NCBI GenBank assembly: GCA_020850915.1
Contig: JADZDV010000261.1
Location: 1-5,752 of the forward strand
Origin: Chloroflexota bacterium
GTDB taxonomy: Bacteria; Chloroflexota; UBA6077; JADZDV01
DNA length: 5,752 nucleotides
Reading direction: 5' to 3'
Below are positions 1-5,752 of this stretch, one piece after another; positions within the stretch are counted from its first letter, which is position 1; every line of letters begins with the position of its first letter. The notes under the pieces were generated by a model. That model did not search any database. It was not told the DNA's origin and was given only the letters and a program-made list of their open reading frames with translations. Both the position numbers and the translations under genes were made by a program.

Positions 1-5
1 GACCC

Positions 6-35
6 AAGAGCGGCGAGGCTCTCCTCGCCGCTCTT
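6..35. terminator. Perfect 13-bp hairpin, probable transcription terminator
   Basis: The arms AAGAGCGGCGAGG (6-18) and CCTCGCCGCTCTT (23-35) are exact reverse complements around a 4-nt CTCT loop. This is a very stable GC-rich stem. Only two T residues end the stem on either strand, and no longer U-tract follows, so it is not a classical E. coli-type terminator, although short-tailed hairpins are common in high-GC bacteria. It could end a plus-strand gene lying just left of the window, or act on metH transcripts about 260 nt past the metH stop, or both. The structure is seen directly; its function is inferred. Confidence 0.65.
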
Positions 36-204
36 CGTGTTCAGGGCCGACGACTGCCTTCACGGCCCCCCGCCACCCCGAGCAGCGCGAAGCACCACTC
101 CGTTGCTAACGGCCATCTTTGAGTCATGCAACCCGAGAACCATGCACGGCGCGGTGCGCACTGTTCCTATTCCGCCTGGTCTGGCTCCGTGCGCCGGTCT
201 CTTA

Positions 205-237
205 CCGCGTGATCCTTCGCTGCCGCCCAGGATGACA
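205..237 (-). repeat. REP-like dispersed intergenic element, single copy
   Basis: Read on the minus strand, this stretch begins TGTCATCCTGGGCG, continues GCAGCGAAGGATC and ends CACGCGG. From memory it matches a short intergenic element of the form TGTCATCCTGAGCG-AGCGAAGGATC that occurs in many copies in some Chloroflexota and other bacterial genomes. It contains a 5-bp inverted repeat, ATCCT (212-216) and AGGAT (229-233), around a 12-nt loop. Only one clear full copy is in the window, so its dispersed nature cannot be shown here. The open frame running through it has no credible protein content. Confidence 0.5.
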
Positions 238-285
238 GGTGAGGAGGCGCCCCGAGTGACCGTGGGGGAGGCGCCCGGGATGACA
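233..285. repeat. Degenerate 24-bp tandem repeat, about 2.2 copies
   Basis: TGAC recurs at exactly 24-bp spacing (233, 257, 281). The two full units, 233-256 and 257-280, agree at 17 of 24 positions, and each contains GAGGCGCCC with a GGCGCC palindrome (246-251 and 270-275). The third unit is only a start (TGACA, 281-285) before the sequence leads into the metH stop codon. On the minus strand each unit begins with a version of TGTCATCC followed by GGGCG, the same start as the REP-like element, so the array looks like duplicated copies of that element's head. No function is evident. Confidence 0.55.
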
Positions 286-292
286 GGGGTCT

Positions 293-3200
293 TTACCCGC
301 CTCTCACCATGAAGTACGAGGCCTGGGGGTGGTGGACGAAGAGGGCGGCGGTGGAGTGCTCGGGGACGAGCTGGAAGGACTCGGTCAGCTCGAGGCCGAT
401 CAGGCGTTCGGCGTCCAGGGCCTGGAGGACGGGGGCGTGCTGGGAGAGGTCAGGGCAGGCGCCGTAGCCCCAACTGTAGCGCTTGCCGCTGTCCGCTGGG
501 AGGCCCAGCTCGGCTCGGATACGCCGCATGGTCGCTTCCGCCAGGCCTTCGGCCGTGCTGGCGGCTAGTCCGCGCAGGAAGTAGCCGTGGGTGTAGTCGC
601 CGGCCCGCTCCGCCTGCTCTGAGACCTCGCTGGCGCGCGGGCCCACGGTGACGGCCTGGAACGCGACGACATCGCGCGGCTCCTCATCGATCGCGCGGAA
701 GTAGTCTGAGAGGCAGAGGAACGGGCGTGCGTTCTGGCGTGGGAAGGGAAGGCGAAAGAGCGTGCGGGCCGGGTTGGCGGGGTCGAAGACGGCCAGCGTG
801 TCGTCGTCAGCGGCGCCGGGGAAATAGCCGTAGACGCCGAGCGGCTGTAGCCAGCCCTCGCGCGCGCTCTCGGCCTGGAGCGCGGCGAGGCGAGGCTCGA
901 ATTCGTCGCGAATGATCGCGTCGTACTCCGCGCCCTTCGCCTTGAAGGCGCCCCAGTGGAGGCGGAAGAGGGTGTTCTTGTCCAGAACGGCCCAGGCATC
1001 GGCCAACTGGACGTCTCCCACGCGGCGAGCGCCCCAGAACGGAGGCGCGGGTGGAGTGACGAGCGGCTGGATGTCGGAGCGAGGCAGGGCTGGCGCGCCG
1101 GCCCGGCGTGACGGGCTGGCGGATTCGGGCTCTGGCTCCCGGGCCAGGCGGCGCGCCTCGTCGATGGCCGGCCCGCGGAGGTCCGGGCTGGTCAGACGGT
1201 CCATGACGGCGAGGCCCTCGAAGGCGTCGCGGCAGTAGAAGACGCCGCCGCCGTAGACCTCTCCGTCTGGCAGAATGGCGGCGCGTCGGCCGAATGCGCG
1301 GTTGATCGCGGCGCCGCCGATGAGCACGGGAATCTGGAGGTCGCGTGACTCCAGCTCCTGGACGCAGAGCGGCATCTGCTTGGACGTGGAGACCAGCAGG
1401 GCGGAGAGGCCGATGGCGTCGGCCCCGACTTCAAGCGCCGTCTCGACGATGGTGTTCGCCGGGACCTGCTTGCCCAGGTCGTAGACGGTGTAGCCGTTGT
1501 TCGTCAGGATCGTGTTGACGAGGCTCTTCCCGATGTCATGGACGTCGCCGAAGACGGTTGCCAGGACGACTTTGCCCTTCGAGTAGCCCTCTTTCTTCTC
1601 CAGGAACTGCTCGAGGTGGCGGACGGCGCGCTTCATGACTTCGGCCGACTGGAGCACATACGGCAGGATCAGCTCTCCCGCGCCGAAGCGGTCGCCGACG
1701 TCCTTCATGGCGGGGAGCAGAATGTCGTTGAGCACCTCGACCGGCGTGCGCTCCTGGAGCGCCAGGTCGATCTGCGCCTCGATCCCGTCTTTCTTGCGGT
1801 GGAGGATCTGCTGATGGATGCGCTCGGCGGGCGCGAGCTGTTCCAGGGGGTCCTCGGCGCCGGCGGCCGCACCGAGCTGGCCGCCGGCGCGCTCGAAGTG
1901 GGCGATGTAGCGCGGGAGCGCCTCCCGGTCGCTGTTCGCGATCAGGTCCTCGGCCAGCTTGCGCTCTTCGACGGAGATCTCGAAATATGGCAGGGTGTGG
2001 GCCGGGTTCACGATCGCCATATCGAGCCCGGCCTGGACGCAGTGGTGGAGAAAGACCGAGTTGAGGACGGCCCGGGCACGCGGCGAGAGCCCGAAGGAGA
2101 CGTTGCAGACGCCGAGACTGGTGAGCGCGCCGGGCAGCTCGGCCTTGATCCGCCGAATGCCTTCGATGGTGGCAGCCGCGTCGTCCGCCAGTTCCTCCTG
2201 GCCGGTGGTCACCGGGAACGTCAGCACGTCGAAGATCAGATCGCCTGGCTCAAGGCTGTGCTCCCCGACGGCGAGGTCGTAGATCCGCCGGGCGATCGCC
2301 AGCTTGCGCTCGGCGGTGTGCGCCATGCCGTCCTCGTCGATCGTCAGGGCGACGACCGCGGCGCCGTGCTCGCGGGCCAGGGGGAGCACCAGGTCGCAGC
2401 GGTCCCGACCGCGCTCCAGGTTGATCGAGTTGATCGCGGCCCGGCCCGGGTACAGCTCGAGCGCCGTCTTGACGACGTCCACCTCGGTCGAGTCGATCAT
2501 CAGCGGCGTCTCGACGGTCGAGCGCAGGCGACGGACCACCTCTCGCATCTGCTCGACTTCGTCCGACCTCTCGGTCAGGGCCACGCAGACGTCGAGGACG
2601 TGGGCGCCGCTCTCCACCTGTTCGCGAGCGACCTCGATCACGGCGTCGTAGTCGTCGTCGAGCAGCGCCCGCTTCATCTTGCGGCTGCCCTGCGTGTTGA
2701 CCCGTTCGCCGATCAGGGTGGGCGGCGGCTCCTGGACCATCGCGACGGCGCGCACGGGGCTGGCGAACGACGGCTGATGGATGGGAGCGAGCGTGGCCGG
2801 CTCCACGTCGCGCAGGGCGTCGCGCAGCGCCTGGATGTGGGCTGGCGTCGTGCCACAGCAGCCGCCGACGGCGCGCACGCCAAAGCGCGCGACGAATTCG
2901 CGTAGCTCGCGCGCCATCGGGCCGGGCTCCAGCGGGTAGTGCGCCCGCCCTCCGACGTTGATCGGCAGGCCGGCGTTGGGGACCGCTGAGAGAGGGACGC
3001 TCGATCGCTCGGCTAGCAGGCGGATCGGCTCGCGCATATGCTCCGGGCCGGTCGAACAGTTCAGCCCCAGGACGTCCACGCGCAAGCTCTCGAGGATCGT
3101 GAGCGCGGCGAGCACGTCCGTGCCGAGCAGCATCCGGCCGGTCGTGTCCAGGGTGATCTGGGCCTGGATCGGCACGGTCCGGCCGGAGGACTTGAAGTAG

Positions 3201-3766
3201 CGCCGAATGCCGGCAATCGCGGCCTTGACTTCGAGGATATCCTGAGCCGTCTCGATCAGGAGGAGATCGACGCCGCCCTCAACGAGACCCCGGGCCTGCT
3301 CTTCAAACTGCTCGGCCAGCTCATCGAACGTGATGGCAGAGAGCGTCGGGTCGTCCGCGCCCGGCAGCATGCCGGTCGGTCCCATCGAGCCGGCAACCCA
3401 GCGGGGCGCCTCCGGCGTGGCGAAATCGTCGGCCAGCCGTCTGGCGAGCGTAGCAGCGGCGCGATTCAGCTCCAGCGTCAGATTGCCCAGGCCCCACTCG
3501 GCCAGGCGCCGCCTGGTGGACTGGAAGGTACAGGTCTCCAGCACCTCGGCCCCGGCTTCGAGAAAGCCGCGATGGACCGTCGCGACGGCCGACGGCCTCG
3601 TCAGGACGAGGTAATCGTTGCACCCTTCGGTGGCCTTGCCGCCGAAGTCCTCCGCGCTCAGCTCTTGAACCTGGAGCGAGGTACCCATGGCGCCGTCGAA
3701 CAGGACGACGCGCTTGCGAAGGGCGGCGAGGTAGTCTGCGCCGCGATGGAGTGATGGAGCGCCCAA
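293..3766 (-). CDS. metH: Cobalamin-dependent methionine synthase (5-methyltetrahydrofolate:homocysteine methyltransferase)
   Basis: A cytoplasmic enzyme that moves a methyl group from 5-methyltetrahydrofolate through cob(I)alamin to homocysteine, giving methionine and tetrahydrofolate. The 1157-residue protein has all four MetH modules. The homocysteine domain (about 18-325) has FDGAMGTSLQ near residues 23-32 and the zinc ligands C237 (GLNC) and C303/C304 (GGCC). The pterin domain (about 345-610) has LIGERVNTQGSRK at 351-363 and MIDSTE at 423-428. The cobalamin cap and Rossmann domains (about 645-860) carry DVHDIG at 741-746, with H743 as the expected lower cobalt ligand, S788/L790 and an IGG motif near 816. 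A Pro/Ala/Glu-rich linker (about 872-908) leads to the reactivation domain (about 909-1157), with R-x3-G-Y at 1096-1101 and LTESFQL near 1127. It is slightly shorter than the E. coli enzyme (1227 residues). The start is TTG; an in-frame TGA two codons upstream leaves only this TTG or the adjacent CTG before FDGAMGT. It appears intact and monocistronic in this window. Confidence 0.97.
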   Translation of the reverse strand: MGAPSLHRGADYLAALRKRVVLFDGAMGTSLQVQELSAEDFGGKATEGCNDYLVLTRPSAVATVHRGFLEAGAEVLETCTFQSTRRRLAEWGLGNLTLELNRAAATLARRLADDFATPEAPRWVAGSMGPTGMLPGADDPTLSAITFDELAEQFEEQARGLVEGGVDLLLIETAQDILEVKAAIAGIRRYFKSSGRTVPIQAQITLDTTGRMLLGTDVLAALTILESLRVDVLGLNCSTGPEHMREPIRLLAERSSVPLSAVPNAGLPINVGGRAHYPLEPGPMARELREFVARFGVRAVGGCCGTTPAHIQALRDALRDVEPATLAPIHQPSFASPVRAVAMVQEPPPTLIGERVNTQGSRKMKRALLDDDYDAVIEVAREQVESGAHVLDVCVALTERSDEVEQMREVVRRLRSTVETPLMIDSTEVDVVKTALELYPGRAAINSINLERGRDRCDLVLPLAREHGAAVVALTIDEDGMAHTAERKLAIARRIYDLAVGEHSLEPGDLIFDVLTFPVTTGQEELADDAAATIEGIRRIKAELPGALTSLGVCNVSFGLSPRARAVLNSVFLHHCVQAGLDMAIVNPAHTLPYFEISVEERKLAEDLIANSDREALPRYIAHFERAGGQLGAAAGAEDPLEQLAPAERIHQQILHRKKDGIEAQIDLALQERTPVEVLNDILLPAMKDVGDRFGAGELILPYVLQSAEVMKRAVRHLEQFLEKKEGYSKGKVVLATVFGDVHDIGKSLVNTILTNNGYTVYDLGKQVPANTIVETALEVGADAIGLSALLVSTSKQMPLCVQELESRDLQIPVLIGGAAINRAFGRRAAILPDGEVYGGGVFYCRDAFEGLAVMDRLTSPDLRGPAIDEARRLAREPEPESASPSRRAGAPALPRSDIQPLVTPPAPPFWGARRVGDVQLADAWAVLDKNTLFRLHWGAFKAKGAEYDAIIRDEFEPRLAALQAESAREGWLQPLGVYGYFPGAADDDTLAVFDPANPARTLFRLPFPRQNARPFLCLSDYFRAIDEEPRDVVAFQAVTVGPRASEVSEQAERAGDYTHGYFLRGLAASTAEGLAEATMRRIRAELGLPADSGKRYSWGYGACPDLSQHAPVLQALDAERLIGLELTESFQLVPEHSTAALFVHHPQASYFMVRGG

Positions 3767-3769
3767 CAG

Positions 3770-3778
3770 TCACCTTTT
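3770..3778 (-). promoter_or_regulatory. Ribosome binding site that fixes the metH TTG start
   Basis: On the minus strand AAAAGGTGA lies three bases before the TTG at 3766 and matches the AGGTGA part of the anti-Shine-Dalgarno complement. The last three bases (3772-3770, TGA) are an in-frame stop for metH, so translation cannot begin further upstream. The stop and the spacing together support TTG, with CTG at 3769 as the only near alternative. Confidence 0.6.
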
Positions 3779-3826
3779 CGATCTGGGAGCCGGCCCGCGG
3801 GCGCAGGTCGCGGCGACCACCGTAGA

Positions 3827-3832
3827 ATTGTA
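3827..3832 (-). promoter_or_regulatory. Candidate -10 box for metH
   Basis: TACAAT on the minus strand sits in the most AT-rich patch of the divergent intergenic region. It differs from TATAAT at one position and lies about 60 bp before the metH start. No good -35 hexamer is found 16-18 bp upstream, so the assignment is tentative. A transcript starting here would have a leader of about 50 nt containing the small inverted repeat GGTCG/CGACC (3806-3818) and the palindrome GCCCGCGGGC (3793-3802). No methionine- or cobalamin-linked riboswitch consensus was recognised in this leader. Confidence 0.35.
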
Positions 3833-3967
3833 CCTGACGACTGGCACCCGTCCGAGCTATGTCGTGGCTCGTGGTTGGCTGTGCTCTCGCAGCGCCAGCG
3901 TCAGGCTTGCCAGCCTTGCGTTGAAATGGCGAGTCTTGGCGCCTCTGGCGTTGCCCCGGGCGCAGTG

Positions 3968-3986
3968 CGCGGGCAGCACGCCCGCG
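3968..3986. other. GC-rich 7-bp hairpin in the divergent intergenic region
   Basis: CGCGGGC (3968-3974) and GCCCGCG (3980-3986) are exact reverse complements around a 5-nt AGCAC loop, about 45 bp before the plus-strand gene start. No T-tract follows on either strand, so it does not look like a terminator. A second hairpin lies nearby: AGGCT/AGCCT (3903-3916), enclosed by a longer CGCCAG/CTGGCG pairing (3893-3898 with 3945-3950). They may be leader structures or simply chance in GC-rich sequence. Confidence 0.35.
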
Positions 3987-4020
3987 GCCGACGACGCTCA
4001 TGAGGTCATCCTTCGGTCCT

Positions 4021-4024
4021 GGAG
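4021..4024 (+). promoter_or_regulatory. Shine-Dalgarno site of the DinB-like gene
   Basis: GGAG is followed by a 6-nt spacer and then ATG at 4031, a standard arrangement that supports this start. No convincing -10/-35 pair was found upstream on the plus strand. Confidence 0.6.
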
Positions 4025-4030
4025 ATCAGC

Positions 4031-4468
4031 ATGGTGGTGGATCGGTCTTACGTCGCTAGCAACGAAGCCTCGCGCGCTCGGCTGCGGGCGCTGGTGTCGC
4101 GGCTGATGCCCCGGGATATGGAGCGCGTGATCGAGCCTGGCTGGACGGTGGCCATGGCGCTGGCGCATCTCGCGGCCTGGGACCGGCGGGTGCTGGAGAC
4201 GGTGCGGAGGTGGCTGCGCGACGGCTTCAGCCCGTTCACGGTGGACGTGCACGCCGTCAACGCGGCCGAGGACGCGCAGTGGCGTGCCACGCCGCCTGAA
4301 GAGGCTGCTCGCGCGGTCATCAGCGTGGCCGAGGCGCTCGATCCGATCCTGCCGGCGCTGTCGGACGAGCTGGTTCGGGCCATTCTCGAGACGCGCCCCC
4401 GCTTCCTGGATCGTGGCAGCCACCGGCAGGAGCACCTCGATCAGATCGAGGCGGCGCTCCGGAGCTAA
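4031..4468 (+). CDS. DinB/maleylpyruvate-isomerase-like (ClbS/DfsB-type) four-helix-bundle protein
   Basis: A small cytoplasmic protein of 145 residues with no signal peptide or membrane segment. Its pattern fits the DinB superfamily: GWTVAMALAHLAAWDRRVLE near residues 37-56, where W38 begins helix 2 and H46 is the first expected metal ligand; a VNAAEDAQW stretch (76-84) like the N-x-E region of these proteins; and a C-terminal helix with H131-x3-H135 (HRQEH). These three histidines are the expected divalent-metal triad. Family members include thiol-dependent S-transferases and isomerases (mycothiol or bacillithiol) and the colibactin-resistance protein ClbS, but many have no known substrate and none can be assigned here. 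The gene is divergent from metH and converges on rpoN with a 14-bp gap, so it is probably transcribed alone. Base composition matches its neighbours. A long frame on the opposite strand has no recognisable protein features. Confidence 0.8.
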   Translation: MVVDRSYVASNEASRARLRALVSRLMPRDMERVIEPGWTVAMALAHLAAWDRRVLETVRRWLRDGFSPFTVDVHAVNAAEDAQWRATPPEEAARAVISVAEALDPILPALSDELVRAILETRPRFLDRGSHRQEHLDQIEAALRS

Positions 4469-4479
4469 GGGCCGCGCCA

Positions 4480-4489
4480 GCGCTAGCGC
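4480..4489. other. 10-bp palindrome at the convergent gene junction
   Basis: GCGCTAGCGC is a perfect palindrome that includes the rpoN TAG stop (4483-4485). It lies 12 bp past the stop of the DinB-like gene. With no loop and no T-tract it is a weak terminator candidate at best, and no other terminator-like hairpin is seen between these two convergent genes, so their transcripts probably overlap. Confidence 0.3.
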
Positions 4490-5752
4490 AGACCGCTCGG
4501 CAGAATGTCGAGCTGCATCCGGTACTTGGCGACCGTCCGCCGAGCGATGTTGATGCCCATCTGCTCGAGGCGGCTGGCGATCTGCGCGTCCGTGAGCGGT
4601 CGCCGCTCGCGCTCCACCATCTCCTTGATGACGTCCTTGATCGAGAGGGACGGCGTGAAGAAGTGGGCGTAGGGGATGATCTCGCCGTCCGGCGTCATCA
4701 CGTACTTCTGCGCGGTGGCGCGGCTCACCGTGGACTCGTGCACGCCGAGCTCTAGAGCGATCGCGGCTCGGCTCAGCGGCCGCAGGTGGCGAACGCCGTG
4801 GTCCAGAAAGTCGTGCTGCTTGTCCGCCAACGCGCGGGTAATGTTCATGAGGGTCTGGCGGCGCTGGTTGATGTTGGCGATGAAGAGCTTGGCCCGACCG
4901 ACGTACTGTTGAATGTGCTTGCGCTCGTCGGTTGAGAGATCGGCGCTCTCGCGCTGGAGCCTGGCGTTCAGGCGGCTGTACATGGGGTTGATCCGGAGCA
5001 GGAAGCGCTTCGACTCCACGACCTCGATGTCAAACCCCTGGTCGCCCCGGGTGATGATGACGTCCGGCAGGATGTACATCTGGCGCGTGTCGCGGTCGCG
5101 GGCGTTCGTCGAGCTGAAGCCGTGGGCCGGGTGGGGGTTGAGCCTGGTCTTGACGAACTCCCAGACGCTGGCAACCGCCTCTGACGAGATCTGGAGATCG
5201 TGGGCGATCTTGCCAAACTTGTGCTCGCCAAGCTCCACCAGGTAGTCCGCCACGACATCGCGCGCGTGCGGCTCGGTGATGCCCTCCTGCGCCAGGTAGT
5301 CGATCTGGATGAGCAGGCATTCGCGCAGGTTGCGCGCGCCGATGCCCACTGGCTCCTGGGTCTGGAGGGTCTTCAGCACGGCCCGCACTCGGGCGAGGTC
5401 CACGTCTAGCTCGTAGGCGGCCTCTTCCACCGAGCAGGTGAGGTAGCCCTTCTCATCCAGGCTGCCGACCAGGTACTCGGCGATCTTGTGGTCGCGGTCG
5501 GGCAGGATTGCCCCGAGGTCTCCCAGCAGGCGCTCGGCAAGGGTCTGCTCCGAAGCCACACGGGGCAGGGGATCGAAATCCTCGTCGTCGCTCTGGCCGG
5601 AGCCCATGCCTGGCTCCTCGTAGCCGTCGCCGTCGCCGTCCTCGTTCCGGGGGATCTCCTCGCCCTTCTGTCGCTGGATGCAGAGCGGGCAGATACTGCC
5701 CTGCAGCTCGGACCCGCAGACCTGGCACGTAGCCACTTCCAGCATCTCGAGC
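4483..5752 (-). CDS. rpoN: RNA polymerase sigma-54 factor, 5' end cut by the window edge
   Basis: Sigma-54 recruits RNA polymerase to -24/-12 promoters, which open only with an AAA+ activator. Residues are numbered from the Met codon at 5743-5745; that Met is probably internal because the frame stays open to the edge and the two preceding codons read Leu-Glu, giving LEMLEV, like the end of region I (NPxLE). Region I and the true start are therefore outside the window. Visible in order: a Cys4 segment C7-x2-C10-x8-C19-x2-C22; an acidic region II (about 34-58); the core-binding domain (about 60-190) with GIGARNLRECLL at 134-145; LNPHPAHGF at 202-210; ILPDVII near 225; a helix-turn-helix with LGVHESTVSRAT at 333-344; and the RpoN box ARRTVAKYR at 401-409, which reads the -24 element. 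The stop is TAG. The coding sequence is undisturbed. Identity is certain from the RpoN box and HESTVSR motif; the Cys4 segment is unlike E. coli RpoN. Confidence 0.96.
   Translation of the reverse strand, partial: LEMLEVATCQVCGSELQGSICPLCIQRQKGEEIPRNEDGDGDGYEEPGMGSGQSDDEDFDPLPRVASEQTLAERLLGDLGAILPDRDHKIAEYLVGSLDEKGYLTCSVEEAAYELDVDLARVRAVLKTLQTQEPVGIGARNLRECLLIQIDYLAQEGITEPHARDVVADYLVELGEHKFGKIAHDLQISSEAVASVWEFVKTRLNPHPAHGFSSTNARDRDTRQMYILPDVIITRGDQGFDIEVVESKRFLLRINPMYSRLNARLQRESADLSTDERKHIQQYVGRAKLFIANINQRRQTLMNITRALADKQHDFLDHGVRHLRPLSRAAIALELGVHESTVSRATAQKYVMTPDGEIIPYAHFFTPSLSIKDVIKEMVERERRPLTDAQIASRLEQMGINIARRTVAKYRMQLDILPSGLR
5623..5640 (-). repeat. Three tandem GACGGC hexamers inside rpoN
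   Basis: Eighteen bases form three exact copies of GACGGC on the coding strand, encoding Asp-Gly three times (residues 36-41 from the Met at 5745) in the acidic region II linker. Region II is the least conserved part of sigma-54, so small in-frame length changes here should be tolerated. Confidence 0.7.

Noticed and set aside
100..112. Small hairpin CCGTT-GCT-AACGG as a metH terminator
   Set aside because: The 5-bp stem is short and is followed by a mixed sequence with no T-tract on the minus strand, so chance is a sufficient explanation.
37..312. A 91-codon plus-strand open frame in the metH downstream region
   Set aside because: Its translation is rich in Pro and Arg, and its second half is made from the REP-like element and the 24-bp repeat. 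There is no convincing ribosome binding site or conserved motif.
1538..2905. A 455-codon open frame on the plus strand, antisense to metH, plus another of 238 codons at 3038-3754
   Set aside because: Both lie wholly opposite the well-conserved metH coding sequence. Their translations are low-complexity (rich in Arg, Gly, Asp, Val) with no family motif. Long antisense frames are expected in GC-rich genes with strong third-position bias.
3321..4001. A 226-codon minus-strand frame spanning the metH 5' end and the intergenic region
   Set aside because: It overlaps the metH N-terminal domain in another frame and has an Arg-rich, motif-free translation, so it is a GC-driven shadow.
3767..4030. Cobalamin or SAM/SAH riboswitch upstream of metH
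   Set aside because: Looked for on the minus strand because of the gene's function; the characteristic conserved cores were not recognised. A covariance-model search would be decisive.
3998..4435. A 145-codon minus-strand frame opposite the DinB-like gene
   Set aside because: The plus-strand gene has the DinB family motifs and a good Shine-Dalgarno site. The opposite frame is rich in Arg, His and Pro and matches nothing I recognise.
1..5752. A novel defence, mobile or biosynthetic system
   Set aside because: All long coding capacity is explained by metH, a DinB-like protein and rpoN. There are no CRISPR-like arrays, transposase or integrase motifs, toxin-antitoxin pairs, tRNA genes or composition shifts suggesting transfer.

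Overview
This is a GC-rich bacterial chromosomal segment carrying three genes: a complete metH (cobalamin-dependent methionine synthase, minus strand), a small DinB/maleylpyruvate-isomerase-like gene (plus strand), and the 3' part of an rpoN (sigma-54) gene (minus strand) cut by the right edge. The style of the MetH reactivation domain, the C-terminus of the RpoN, the strong GC bias and a REP-like intergenic element of the TGTCATCC...AGCGAAGGATC type together suggest a Chloroflexota-like organism, perhaps near Thermomicrobia. That placement is inference from family resemblance and memory, not from a search.

Layout. Positions 1-292 are non-coding. They hold a perfect 13-bp hairpin (6-35) that looks like a terminator, then a REP-like element (205-237, minus orientation) continuous with a degenerate 24-bp tandem repeat (233-285) that runs almost to the metH stop codon. 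metH fills 293-3766 and has all four MetH modules in the usual order: homocysteine/zinc, folate, cobalamin, reactivation. Positions 3767-4030 separate metH from the divergently transcribed DinB-like gene and contain the metH TTG start context, a possible -10 box and several GC-rich inverted repeats. No cobalamin or SAM riboswitch was recognised there. The DinB-like gene (4031-4468) converges on rpoN (stop at 4483) with only 14 bp between the stop codons.

How the genes relate. MetH makes methionine from homocysteine and 5-methyltetrahydrofolate. RpoN directs RNA polymerase to -24/-12 promoters. The DinB-like protein is probably a metal-binding four-helix-bundle enzyme, perhaps acting on thiols or in detoxification. 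They do not form an operon or an evident pathway, and this reads as ordinary housekeeping sequence. No mobile element, CRISPR array, tRNA or rRNA was found. The points most worth a second look are the Cys4 zinc-ribbon-like segment in RpoN just after the expected end of region I, the repeat structure downstream of metH, and the divergent reactivation domain of MetH.
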